Source of the DNA: Elusimicrobiota bacterium
Lineage (GTDB): Bacteria > Elusimicrobiota > Elusimicrobia > UBA1565
Assembly (NCBI GenBank): GCA_016196755.1
Contig: JACPXC010000011.1
Span: forward strand, 22,589 to 86,588
Reading direction: 5' to 3'
DNA: 64,000 bases
Shown: positions 38,567 through 46,744 of the stretch, in pieces
Layout of the letters: the number at the start of each line of letters is the position of its first letter
Numbering within the stretch: the first letter of the stretch is position 1
Position numbers and translations under genes: made by a program
Notes under the pieces: generated by a model
What the model was told of the DNA's origin: nothing
Database searches by the model: none
The model's input: only the letters and a program-made list of their open reading frames with translations

Positions 38567-39913
38567 ATGAACGCCCAATCCCACAAGATCGTCCTCTGCG
38601 GCGGCTGGCGCAGCCCCATCGGCCACCTCGCGCGCTCGCTCTCCGACATACGGCCCGCCGACCTCATGACCCGGACCGTCGTCGAGACCCTGACGCGCCT
38701 GAACGTCCCCAAGGCCGAGGTGGACGGGCTCATCGTGGGCTGGGTCGGGCAGGACTTCGCCGCTCCCAACATCGCGCGCGTGAGCCTTCTGCGCGCCGGC
38801 CTGCCCGAGCGCTCCCAGGCCATGACAGTGCAGAACAACTGCGTCTCCTCGATCGAGTCGGTGGCCGCGGCCGCGCGCTGCATCCTGGCCGGCGAAGGCG
38901 AGCTCTACGTGGCCGGCGGCGTCGAGGTCATGTCGCGCCTGCCCTACACGATCGCCGGCTCGCGCGCCTCCAAGGAGCTGCGCTCGCTCGACACCGTCAA
39001 GGGCAAGTGGGCCGAGCTTTTGGCCTCGGAGTCCGTCGCCGTCGTCGACTCCATGGAGCAGGGCCTGACCGACCCCGTGCGCGACATCAACATGGCCGGC
39101 ACCGCCGAGGTGGCCGCCCAGATGTACGGCGTCGGCCGCGAGGCCCAGGACGCCTACGCCCACGAGAGCTTCAAGCGCTGTCTGGCCGGCTGGAAGCGCG
39201 GCTTCTACGCCAAGCACGTCTTCCCGCTCAAGGACGGCGAGAAAGGGCTCGAGCAGGACGAATACCCGTTCCTGCGCGAGGACTTAGTCGAAAAGCCCCA
39301 GAAGTTCGCCAAGGCCCCGGTGGCCTTCGACCGCCCGGGCTATTCCATCGCCGACTTCTACCGCGACTACGGCAAGTACATGGACGGCAAGGCCATGCCC
39401 GAGGGCGCGCAGGCGACGGTGACCTTGTTCAACTCCTGCGGCCGCTCCGACGGCGCCGCGGCCGTCGTCGTCGCCACCGAGGCGCGCGCCAAGGCCCTGA
39501 GCCTGCCCGTCCTCGCCGAGCTCAAGGGCTGGGGCTTCTACGGCAACGACCCCGCGCACATGGGCGTCTCGCCGGCCCTGGCCGCGCCGATCGCGCTCAA
39601 GGCCTCGGGGGCGCGCTTCGAGGACTTAGACCAGGTCGAGCTCCACGAGCCCTTCGCGGCCACCGTGCTCTCGATCTTCAAGCTCGGCAAGGAGCGCTTC
39701 GGCCACGACTGGGAGGCCAAGTTCAAGGCCGACGCGCTCAACCCCAACGGCGGCACGCTGGCGCTCGGCCACCCGCTCGGCGCCACCGGCGCGCGCCTGC
39801 TCCTCAACCTCTTAGGCGCCCTCCAGGAGAACCCGCGCGGCCGGCTCGGGATGCTGGCCGCCTGCGCCGGCGGCGGCATGGGCGGGGCGCTGGTCGTCGA
39901 GCGCCGCTCCTAG
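38567..39913 (+). CDS. Acetyl-CoA C-acyltransferase (FadI-like thiolase)
   Basis: A 448-residue thiolase of the longer, FadI/trifunctional-beta type. The nucleophile Cys is in VQNNCVSSIE (about residue 93), the catalytic His in LALGHPLGATGA (about 400) and the second Cys in LAACAGGGMG (about 434). It catalyses thiolytic cleavage of long-chain 3-ketoacyl-CoA or the reverse. It is distinct from the thiolase at 30732-31946. A TATGAT box 6 bases before the ATG suggests direct, leaderless transcription. The next gene starts on a GTG that overlaps its TAG stop. Confidence 0.92.
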   Translation: MNAQSHKIVLCGGWRSPIGHLARSLSDIRPADLMTRTVVETLTRLNVPKAEVDGLIVGWVGQDFAAPNIARVSLLRAGLPERSQAMTVQNNCVSSIESVAAAARCILAGEGELYVAGGVEVMSRLPYTIAGSRASKELRSLDTVKGKWAELLASESVAVVDSMEQGLTDPVRDINMAGTAEVAAQMYGVGREAQDAYAHESFKRCLAGWKRGFYAKHVFPLKDGEKGLEQDEYPFLREDLVEKPQKFAKAPVAFDRPGYSIADFYRDYGKYMDGKAMPEGAQATVTLFNSCGRSDGAAAVVVATEARAKALSLPVLAELKGWGFYGNDPAHMGVSPALAAPIALKASGARFEDLDQVELHEPFAATVLSIFKLGKERFGHDWEAKFKADALNPNGGTLALGHPLGATGARLLLNLLGALQENPRGRLGMLAACAGGGMGGALVVERRS

Positions 39914-40365
39914 TGCCCGAATCCCACCTGGCGGAGATCACCCACGTCATCGAGCTGGCGGTGGCGCCGGTCTTCATGCTGACGGCCATCGGCACGATGA
40001 TCAACGCGGTCAACGCCCGCCTCGGGCGCGCGGTGGACCGGCGGCGGCGGCTCGAGGAGCGCCTCTTTGGGCTGCCGGAAGCCGAGGCCGACAAGGCCCG
40101 CGCCGAGATCGAGCAGATCGGGCGGCGGATCCACCTGGTCTACCTGTCGATCCTTTCCGCGGTGGCCTCGGCGCTCTTCATATGCCTGCTCATCGCGGGG
40201 GCGTTCTTCGGGGCCTTTCTCGCCGCCGACCTCTCGCGCCTCGTCGCCGTCCTCTTCGTCCTAGGCGTCTTGTCCCTGGTGCTCTCGCTCTTGTTCTTCC
40301 TGCGCGAGATATTCCTCGCCGTCTCCACGCCGCGGCACGTGCCCAGCCAGGGAACCGCCTCCTGA
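39913..40365 (+). CDS. DUF2721 family membrane protein
   Basis: A 150-residue protein. I use the GTG at 39913, which overlaps the TAG of the thiolase gene and gives the usual family length; the longer frame upstream is a thiolase shadow. There are three membrane segments (residues 14-33, 80-105 and 112-135), with a cytoplasmic basic stretch NARLGRAVDRRRRLEERL after the first. This region is typical of DUF2721. The function of the family is unknown. Coupling to the thiolase may place it in lipid metabolism, but this is positional only. Confidence 0.85.
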   Translation: MPESHLAEITHVIELAVAPVFMLTAIGTMINAVNARLGRAVDRRRRLEERLFGLPEAEADKARAEIEQIGRRIHLVYLSILSAVASALFICLLIAGAFFGAFLAADLSRLVAVLFVLGVLSLVLSLLFFLREIFLAVSTPRHVPSQGTAS

Positions 40366-40404
40366 GCCTGTTACATCCCGGGCGTCCGCGCGTCTAACTA
40401 GGCG

Positions 40405-40896
40405 ATGCTGGACTTCGAACCGCTCTACCGCGAATGCCGCGACCGGGTCTTCCAGCTGGCGTTTCGGATGCTCGGGGACCGGGAGCGCGCGGTGGAGGCG
40501 ACCCAGGCGGCGTTCGTAAAGGCCTACGAGGGCCGGGCCGGCTTCGCCGGCCGCTCGTCGCCACGCACCTGGCTCTATCGCATCGCCTTCAACGCCTGCC
40601 TCGACCAGCTCCGCCGGCGCGAGGCCGCCCCGGCGGCGCCGGAACCGCTGGTCGACGGTCCTGAGTCCCGCCCGGCGGCGCTCCTCGAGCGCGCGGAGAC
40701 CGTCCGGCGCGTGCGCGCCGCGCTGGCCCGGCTCGGCGTGTCGGACCGCTCCCTGCTCTGCCTCTTGATGGAGCGCGACCTGCCGTATCGCGAGCTCGCC
40801 GTGGTGCTCGACTGCCCGGAGTCCGCCGTGCGCATGCGCGTCTCGCGGGCCCGCCGCCGCCTGCGCGAGCTCTTGTCCCCCGTGGAGGAGCCGTGA
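40405..40896 (+). CDS. ECF-type RNA polymerase sigma factor
   Basis: A 163-residue sigma factor. Region 2 (residues 8-75) has FQLAFRMLGDRERAVEATQ and SPRTWLYRIAFNACLD. Region 4 (about 105-160) has the helix-turn-helix RELAVVLDCPESAVRMRVSRARRRL. There is no region 1 or 3, as expected for an ECF factor. The next gene, overlapping by 4 bases, encodes a zinc-finger anti-sigma factor, which holds it inactive until a signal arrives. A TTACAT-18-TAACTA element just before the start may be its own promoter. Confidence 0.93.
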   Translation: MLDFEPLYRECRDRVFQLAFRMLGDRERAVEATQAAFVKAYEGRAGFAGRSSPRTWLYRIAFNACLDQLRRREAAPAAPEPLVDGPESRPAALLERAETVRRVRAALARLGVSDRSLLCLLMERDLPYRELAVVLDCPESAVRMRVSRARRRLRELLSPVEEP

Positions 40897-41336
40897 GCGA
40901 AGACTGCCGCTGGGCCCAAGACGGCTTGACCGCCTATCAGGACGGCGAGCTGACCGGCGACGAACCGGCCCGCCTCGAGGCCCACCTGACGGCCTGCCCC
41001 GCTTGCCGGGCCGAGGACGCCGCGCTGCGCCGGTCCTGGGCGGCCTTCGTCGCGGCTCATCCCGTCGAAGAGCTCCCCGCGGCGCTGCACGCCGATCCGT
41101 TTGCGCCCGTCGCGCGGACGCCGGTCCTGCGCCTGGTCTTCGCGGGCGCGGCGGCCTGCGTCGCGCTCATCCTCATCATCGGCAGGCGCGGGGAGCGCCC
41201 GCCGGTCCGCGACGACGCTCCCGCGCCCGAGACGCGGCTCGGCGCCGGCCCGAGCTTCCTGCCCGCGCCGCCGCTGCCGCCGGCCGGCGCCACGGGTTTG
41301 GCCAGTCCGCCGTATTACGAACGCCGGCATGATTAA
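40893..41336 (+). CDS. Zinc-finger anti-sigma factor
   Basis: A 147-residue membrane protein. Residues 5-45 match the zf-HC2 anti-sigma domain, with the HxxxCxxC core in AHLTACPACRAED. A single membrane helix (VFAGAAACVALILIIG, about 80-96) follows, and the C-terminus is Pro/Ala-rich and probably periplasmic. It should bind the sigma factor encoded just upstream and release it in response to an envelope or redox signal. Its GTG start overlaps the sigma stop (GTGA). Confidence 0.88.
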   Translation: MSEDCRWAQDGLTAYQDGELTGDEPARLEAHLTACPACRAEDAALRRSWAAFVAAHPVEELPAALHADPFAPVARTPVLRLVFAGAAACVALILIIGRRGERPPVRDDAPAPETRLGAGPSFLPAPPLPPAGATGLASPPYYERRHD

Positions 41337-41345
41337 GGAGGCGGT

Positions 41346-41792
41346 ATGAACGGGAGTCGGACGCTCATGATGACGCTGTCGGCGCTGTTGATCGTGACGG
41401 GCTGCGGACAGCAGGCGGGGTCTCAGACGGGAGGACGCACGGGCCCCTCCGAGATCAAGGTGGGCTATCGAGCCTTTACGATGCCGGTGCCCGAGCACCA
41501 GGCGCTCAACGTGAGGCCCGGAGACTTCGTCGACGTGATGTCGACCTTCGACTGGAAGATGGGCAAGGAGAAGCAGGTCCGCCGCATCACGGCCACCCTG
41601 CTCCAGTACGTGAAGGTCCTAGCGGTGGCCAAGGACCGCAAGTCGCTCGAGCTCATGCTCAACCCCAATGAAGCCCAGTACGCGGCTCTGTCCGTGGCCC
41701 CCGAGCGCGGCGTGTGGGTCATCGTGCGCCGCGACGGCGACAAGGAGATGGAACCGCGGGAGATGGCGGACTTCGAGAAGCTGTTCCGCTAG
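41346..41792 (+). CDS. Lipoprotein with CpaB/RcpC-like domain
   Basis: A 148-residue lipoprotein with a type II signal ending in the lipobox LIVTGC (Cys about residue 20). The mature part has PVPEHQALNVRPGDFVDVM and TLLQYVKVLAVA...LMLNPNEAQYAAL, which match the SAF/RcpC core of CpaB, the Flp pilus assembly protein. It lacks the N-terminal membrane helix of CpaB and is shorter. It may be a distant relative that acts alone in the periplasm. Ten bases after the anti-sigma gene, it could be the sigma factor's target gene. An AAGGAGG RBS precedes the ATG. Confidence 0.78.
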   Translation: MNGSRTLMMTLSALLIVTGCGQQAGSQTGGRTGPSEIKVGYRAFTMPVPEHQALNVRPGDFVDVMSTFDWKMGKEKQVRRITATLLQYVKVLAVAKDRKSLELMLNPNEAQYAALSVAPERGVWVIVRRDGDKEMEPREMADFEKLFR

Positions 41793-41857
41793 GCGAAATT
41801 CCAAAATCCGGGTCCGACGGCCCTGGCGGGCTCCCGGCATCCGGCTATCCTCCCTAT

Positions 41858-44800
41858 ATGCCCCGGACCATCCTCCTGGTCCTCGCCCTCCTGTCTTCGC
41901 CCGCCGGCGCCTGGCCGACGCCGCCTCCCGCGCCGCCGCCGTTCGACGCCGCGGTCTACATCGCCGCCCACGGCACGGAGGAGTTCCAGCGCCTCATCGT
42001 CCCGCTCGTGGAGGCCGGCCCGGTCTTGGAGGGCGGTGCGCCTCGCTTCGCGCTACAAGACGGCGCCATCCTCGACCGCTCGGTCAACCCGGCTCGGCGC
42101 CTGAGCGCGGCTGAGGTCGAACTTCTCCTCGAATTGGCGCGGCTTGACCCGAAGGACGCCTCGCCCGACGCGCTCAAGCGCTTCGCGCGCCTGGCCAAGA
42201 GCGCGCGCGGATTCTCGGCCCTCTTGGGCGGTCCCGAGTCGACCACCGTCGCCTACCTCGATGCCCTGGCCTCCGGGGCCGGCGACCGCGTGTCGCCGCC
42301 CAAGGAAGGCTTCCTCGCCCGCAACCGGAGCGTGGCGACCGAGCGCTATCGCGAGGAGGTGCCGCCTCCGAGGTCCTGGGGGCGGTCCCCCACCCGGCCG
42401 CGCCGTTCGGTGCTTACCCCCGCCGCCGAACTGCCGCCCGCCAGCACGCCCGTCCTGCCTCCCGCGCCGCCGACCGCTTCCCCGGCCTCAAAGGCGACCT
42501 GGCTGGACTCGGCGCGCCAGGCCGCGGCGGCGGCGTTTGAGCCGTTCGAATTCGGCATCCGCTCGCTGAGGGCCCGCCTGGGCGCCCCTCTCGAGGATCC
42601 GCCGCCGGTCGACCCCGCTTTGCCCGCCGAGGAGCGCCTCAAGAGGCTCGGCGAGTTGGCCGCCGACCCGGGCGCGCCGCTCGATAAGGTCCTCAAACAG
42701 CTGGGCGCCGCCGACACCGCCGCTCTGCCCGGGACCAAGCCGATCTTGACCGCCGCGCTCGAGCGCATCTCCAAGGAGTCGGGCAAGGACTCGCCGTACG
42801 TCTGGGCCGCCGCCCTGAAAGAGGCCGGAGCCCTGCTCGCCGCGCGCGGCGAGCTCGACGGCCCGACCGCCGTGCTCCTGGCCGAGACCGCGCTCAAGGC
42901 GGTCGGCGCGGAACCCAGCCAGTTCGAGGCCCAAACCGCCTGGACCGCGCTGGCCGGCGCCGAGATCCTGACCGACGACGAGAAGGCGAGAATAGAGGCC
43001 GCCCGCGCGGCGTTGGTCGACAAGACCCTGGCGTCGCTTCTGGCCAGCAACACGAAGGAGGTCTCGTTCAACAACCAGTTCTCCTATTTCGCCATCGGCG
43101 AGCCTCCCTTCGACGACCCCGCCCGCATGACGGCTTTCGCGACGAGCCTGCTCGAACTCCTGCCCCGGGCGCCGGGGGAACCCTCCCGCAAAGCCAACCG
43201 CTACGGCGACGCGGCCGCCATCCTCAGGCACTACAAGGCGCTGACCCCCGAGCTGGCGCTCCGGACCGCCGAGGCGCTGGCGGAGCTGCCGCTCGAGCAG
43301 AGCGACATGGGCGCCCAGCTCCAGCTCCTCTCCACCGACATCCCGCTCTCCACCGCCTACGGGGTGCTGGCCGCTGACAAGGGACCGGGCAGCGCGGAGC
43401 GCCTCAAGCGCTACGAAGCGGCGCGCGTCAAGGTCGCCGCCCTCCACCTGCCCGGCGCGCTGGCGCGCTTCGCCGCGGCGGACCCCGAGGACAAGCCCGA
43501 GGCAGTGGGGGACCTGGCTCGGACCATGTTCCGCGGCGAGTCCAAGGCCCGCGCCGCGCTCGAGGCCGAACTGGCGGCCGTGCGCGACGCCCCGCGCCGC
43601 GAGAGCTACGAAACAGCACCCCTGCTCTTCGCCGCCCTGGTCCAGGCCCTGGGCAGGGACCGCGCCGCGCCGCTCGACGACAAGACCTTCGCCTCCATCA
43701 CGAGTACGTCCCGCGCGCTCGACCTGCTGCGGCCTCCGGACCCCGGCGCCCCGGCCGACGACTACAGCGCCTACCTTCACGGAGTCGAGACGGCGCGCAA
43801 CGCCATCCGGGCCTCGCGCCTGCCGGCGCAGCGCAAGCGCGCCGCGCTCGAGGACTTCGACGCGGCCTTCGCGGCGGCCTACGACAAGGGCCGCGCCCCG
43901 GCCGATCCCCGCAAGGCGGTGGCCAAGCTGATGACCCAGGGCGCGGAGTGGCTGGGGCCCGAGGGCTTCAACGGCTCGGTCTTCCTCGACCCGGGCTCCG
44001 ACACCGCCTACGCGGCGGCCGTGCGCGAGACCGCGGCGCTCTTCTTCGACCGCGCCGCGGCGTTCGATCCCGCCGCGCTTACTCTCTCGGAGGCCGGACG
44101 GCGCGCGCGCCTGGCCAGCGGCCGCGATTCCCCTGAGGAGCCTGCGGAGCGCCAGGCCTCGGTCCCCGACCTCGACGTCCTGAGCGCCGCCGTGTCGCCG
44201 GAGGCCTTCGCCCGGGCCTCCGAGTTCCTTTCCAAGATCAGCGGCGCGGTCGCGCCGCCCAGTTCGGCCCACATCTACCTCGAGTCCTACCGCCTGGGCA
44301 ACATGCGCTCGACCTTGGCCTCCCTGACGGAGGCTGACCCGCGCCGTGCCGAACTGGCCGCCGCGATCACGGCGCGCGAGAAGGCGCTGGCCGGGGGCCT
44401 CGCACGCCTCGCCGCCCTGCCCGAGGAAGAGCGCGTCTCGGGCTTCGGCGGCAGCCGCGACCACATCCATGCCCGCATGACCGGCCTGCTGGCCCTCTCC
44501 CCCGAGAACGTCCCGCCCAGGCTGCGCGCCCAGGTGTCGGACTGGCTCGACAGGAACGGCCCGCTCTCGGCCACCTACCGGGCCTTTCCCGAGAAGGACG
44601 ACAAGGCCGCCGACGGAGAGGACCTGCGCCGCGGCGGCGCCGGGCGCAACGTCCTCATGAGCCTCACCGGCACCCGGCTGGCGGCCACCGACGCCGAGCG
44701 GACCAAGCGCCTGGCAGGGCTCGAGGCCACCCTGCACAACTTCGCCCGCCACGAGCCCGCGCTGCGCGCCACGATGCACCGCTACAGCTCGGGGGAGCAT

Positions 44801-45181
44801 CCGCACTTCTACGAGGACGTCGGGAACTCGGGCGCCGACGCGCTGGCCCCGTACTACTACCCCGCGGCCATCCCTCGCGTCCTCGAGTCCTTCCAGCTCC
44901 TGCTGGGCGACCCCGCGGTGCGCGCCGACCCGGCGCGGCTGACGCGCGTGCTGGCCAGCTACAAGACGGTGCGCGACGGCCTCATGCGTGAGTTCGACGA
45001 GGACGGCCTGCGCGAGCCGCTGAGGCACGACCAGCCCTGGTTCTACACGCTCCTGGGGACGGCGGCGGCCGAGGTGGCCGCGATGGACGCCGCTTTGCCG
45101 GCCGCTCCGGCGGCGGTCTGCCCGCCCCAAGTCCCCGCCTGCCGCCCGGCCCGTCGCGGCCTGCTGGGCCGCCGCCGCTAG
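41858..45181 (+). CDS. Large secreted protein of unknown function
   Basis: A 1107-residue exported protein. The start is the ATG at 41858, which opens a signal peptide (MPRTILLVLALLSSPAGA). A longer in-frame extension overlaps the previous gene and is not used. A TATCCT box ends 6 bases before the ATG, so the mRNA is probably leaderless. Residues about 140-210 are Pro/Arg/Ser-rich and unstructured, and this stretch includes the 53-bp dispersed repeat. The rest is alpha-helical and Ala/Leu-rich with no clear repeats. The last 200 residues (for example HRYSSGEHPHFYEDVGNSGADALAPYYYP, in pieces) have the aromatic character of a helical toroid. I recognise no family. The convergent gene at 45178 overlaps its stop by 4 bases. 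Confidence 0.85.
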   Translation: MPRTILLVLALLSSPAGAWPTPPPAPPPFDAAVYIAAHGTEEFQRLIVPLVEAGPVLEGGAPRFALQDGAILDRSVNPARRLSAAEVELLLELARLDPKDASPDALKRFARLAKSARGFSALLGGPESTTVAYLDALASGAGDRVSPPKEGFLARNRSVATERYREEVPPPRSWGRSPTRPRRSVLTPAAELPPASTPVLPPAPPTASPASKATWLDSARQAAAAAFEPFEFGIRSLRARLGAPLEDPPPVDPALPAEERLKRLGELAADPGAPLDKVLKQLGAADTAALPGTKPILTAALERISKESGKDSPYVWAAALKEAGALLAARGELDGPTAVLLAETALKAVGAEPSQFEAQTAWTALAGAEILTDDEKARIEAARAALVDKTLASLLASNTKEVSFNNQFSYFAIGEPPFDDPARMTAFATSLLELLPRAPGEPSRKANRYGDAAAILRHYKALTPELALRTAEALAELPLEQSDMGAQLQLLSTDIPLSTAYGVLAADKGPGSAERLKRYEAARVKVAALHLPGALARFAAADPEDKPEAVGDLARTMFRGESKARAALEAELAAVRDAPRRESYETAPLLFAALVQALGRDRAAPLDDKTFASITSTSRALDLLRPPDPGAPADDYSAYLHGVETARNAIRASRLPAQRKRAALEDFDAAFAAAYDKGRAPADPRKAVAKLMTQGAEWLGPEGFNGSVFLDPGSDTAYAAAVRETAALFFDRAAAFDPAALTLSEAGRRARLASGRDSPEEPAERQASVPDLDVLSAAVSPEAFARASEFLSKISGAVAPPSSAHIYLESYRLGNMRSTLASLTEADPRRAELAAAITAREKALAGGLARLAALPEEERVSGFGGSRDHIHARMTGLLALSPENVPPRLRAQVSDWLDRNGPLSATYRAFPEKDDKAADGEDLRRGGAGRNVLMSLTGTRLAATDAERTKRLAGLEATLHNFARHEPALRATMHRYSSGEHPHFYEDVGNSGADALAPYYYPAAIPRVLESFQLLLGDPAVRADPARLTRVLASYKTVRDGLMREFDEDGLREPLRHDQPWFYTLLGTAAAEVAAMDAALPAAPAAVCPPQVPACRPARRGLLGRRR
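42336..42388 (+). repeat. 53-bp dispersed repeat, copy A
   Basis: Begins CGACCGAGCGCTATCGCGAG. It matches copy B (62744-62796) at 47 of 53 positions without gaps and copy C (55445-55497, opposite strand) at about 44 of 53. It lies in the disordered region of the secreted protein and is read there as ...TERYREEVPPPRSWG. It contains a GGAGG-TGCCG-CCTCC hairpin. Confidence 0.8.
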
Positions 45182-45768
45182 CGGCAGGCCCCGAAGAACC
45201 CAGCGCCAAAGAAGTTGGTGCCGCCTTTGGAACCCTGGCGGTACTGGCTGACCAACGCCATCAGCGGGTCCTTGCCGTGCAGGAAGAGGTGCTTCATCGC
45301 CGGCTTCTTCTTCTTGGGGTCGGCCTTGACGATGACCCGGGTCATCGTGAACTCGAGGACCAGCTCGCACTCGCTGCACTTGGTCTTCCCCTGGAGCATG
45401 TGCGACTCGTCCTCGGTGATGGGCTCAAAGCCCACGCTCTTCATCGTCTGCGGCAGCTTCTCGTCGCCTTCCTCCGCGTCGCAGGACTTAGGGGGCTCCA
45501 GCCCGGCCCGCCGGATCGGGGGCTTGGTCTTGGACTCCATGCTCTTGCGCAGGGCGTTGAGCTCGAGGCGCTTGGCCGACACGCCGGGACGCTTGGCCTC
45601 GGGGACCCGCTCCATGTCGAGCGCCATGAAGCGGTTGATGAGCTGGGGGTTCAAGTCGCTCGTGGGCGTCTTGAGGAAATAGTCGACCAGCTTCTGTTCC
45701 TCGTCGACGGACGCGGGGGCCGCGGCGGCCGGGGCCGCAAGCAGGCAGACCAGGAGGAAAGCGCTCAC
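45178..45768 (-). CDS. Secreted protein of unknown function with paired cysteines
   Basis: A 196-residue exported protein with a signal peptide (residues 1-17, ending AAAA). The mature part is mixed charge and has a CSEC motif (TKCSECELV) in the middle plus a single Cys in KSCDAEEG and one at the C-terminus, which could bind metal or form disulfides. I recognise no family. The start is a GTG at 45768. Its promoter is unusually clear (TTGAGC, 17 bases, TATACT), with the -10 box 6 bases from the start codon. Confidence 0.75.
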   Translation of the reverse strand: MSAFLLVCLLAAPAAAAPASVDEEQKLVDYFLKTPTSDLNPQLINRFMALDMERVPEAKRPGVSAKRLELNALRKSMESKTKPPIRRAGLEPPKSCDAEEGDEKLPQTMKSVGFEPITEDESHMLQGKTKCSECELVLEFTMTRVIVKADPKKKKPAMKHLFLHGKDPLMALVSQYRQGSKGGTNFFGAGFFGACR

Positions 45769-45774
45769 GAGCAG

Positions 45775-45803
45775 AGTATAACCGGGCTTCGCGGCCGGCT
45801 CAA
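45775..45803 (-). promoter_or_regulatory. Promoter for the 196-residue secreted protein gene (leaderless)
   Basis: On the minus strand TTGAGC (45798-45803), 17 bases, TATACT (45775-45780) and 6 bases lead to the GTG at 45768. This is the best example in the window of a housekeeping-type promoter aimed directly at the start codon. It overlaps the end of the XerC-like gene by 4 bases. Confidence 0.65.
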
Positions 45804-46741
45804 CCGCGCGGGTGGTGCTTCTTGTGGGCGCGCTTCAAGTCCCCACGGTCGAGGCGAGTGTAGATCTGGGTGGTCTGGAGGCTGGCGTGGCCCAAGAGCT
45901 CCTGGACCGAGCGAGCGTCGGCCCCGCCGCGGATCAAGTGGGTGGCGAAGGTGTGGCGGAAGAGGTGGGGATGCACCGCGCGCTTGAGCCCGGCGCGCTT
46001 GGCCAGCGCCGTGAGGTCCCGCCAGAGCTGGACGCGCGAGAGCGCCCGGCCGCCGCGCCCCAAAAACACCTGCGGGTCGCGCGGCCCCGCGCCGAAGCGC
46101 CGCTCGCGCTCGCGCAGCCAGCGCGAGAGCGCCGCGATCGCGCGGGCGTGCATGGGGACCAGGCGCTCCTTGGAACCCTTGCCGAGCACCCGCACCCAGC
46201 CCTCGGCCAGGTTCACGTACTCGGCCTTGAGCGAGAGGAGCTCGGAGGCGCGCAGGCCGGTGGCGTAGAGCAGCTCGAGGATGACCTTGGCGCGCAGGCC
46301 CTGGAGGGTGCCGCCGTCGGGCGCCGAGAACAGGCGCGCCATCTCGTCCTCGGTCAGGGCGTCGGGCAGGCGCTCGGGCAGGCGCGGGGCGCGGAAATCG
46401 CGGGTGGGGTCCTCGGGGACGCGCTCCTCGGCGGCCTGGAAGCGGTAGAACGCGCGCAAAGACTCCATGCGGCGAAAGAGCGAGGCCGCGCCGAGGCCGG
46501 TCTCGGACTTCGCATGCCAGAGGTAGTCGTCAAGCAGCTTTGGGTCGGCCTTGAGCGGGTCGCGCGCGCCCAGCCAGCCCAGGTAGTGGCGCAGGTCGGA
46601 GGCGTAGGCCGCGCAGGTGTTCTTGGAGAGGCCGCGCTCGAGCGCCAGGTGGCGCGTGAACTCGGATAACAACCAGGCCGCTTCGGAAGGGGAAGGGGGG
46701 CGGCCCGATTCCTCGGGCCGCCCCCCATCGTCCTGGGCCAT
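45800..46741 (-). CDS. XerC/XerD-type tyrosine recombinase
   Basis: A 313-residue site-specific recombinase. The N-terminal SAM-like domain (FTRHLALERGLSKNTCAAYASDL) binds the core site. The catalytic domain has Arg in YATGLRASELLSL (about residue 170), then HPHLFRHTFATHLI (His-x-x-Arg, about 270), GHASLQTTQIY with His and the nucleophile Tyr (about 302). It should resolve chromosome dimers at dif or act on another site; XerC and XerD cannot be told apart here. Its first codons overlap a perfect 14-bp hairpin, so the true start may lie later, for example at the TTG of WLLSEF. It is 3 bases after recA. Confidence 0.92.
   Translation of the reverse strand: MAQDDGGRPEESGRPPSPSEAAWLLSEFTRHLALERGLSKNTCAAYASDLRHYLGWLGARDPLKADPKLLDDYLWHAKSETGLGAASLFRRMESLRAFYRFQAAEERVPEDPTRDFRAPRLPERLPDALTEDEMARLFSAPDGGTLQGLRAKVILELLYATGLRASELLSLKAEYVNLAEGWVRVLGKGSKERLVPMHARAIAALSRWLRERERRFGAGPRDPQVFLGRGGRALSRVQLWRDLTALAKRAGLKRAVHPHLFRHTFATHLIRGGADARSVQELLGHASLQTTQIYTRLDRGDLKRAHKKHHPRG
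46695..46726 (-). terminator. Perfect 14-bp hairpin at the recA/xer junction
   Basis: A GC-rich stem of 14 perfect base pairs (GGGGGGCGGCCCGA/TCGGGCCGCCCCCC) with a 4-base loop lies 19-50 bases after the recA stop, inside codons 6-16 of the recombinase frame. There is no T-run after it, so it may weaken read-through, protect recA mRNA or act as an attenuator rather than a full terminator. Confidence 0.6.
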
Positions 46742-46744
46742 CGC

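Noticed and set aside
42488..45379. A 963-residue minus-strand open frame opposite the large secreted protein
   Set aside because: Shadow frame; the plus strand has a signal peptide, a promoter and helical protein composition.
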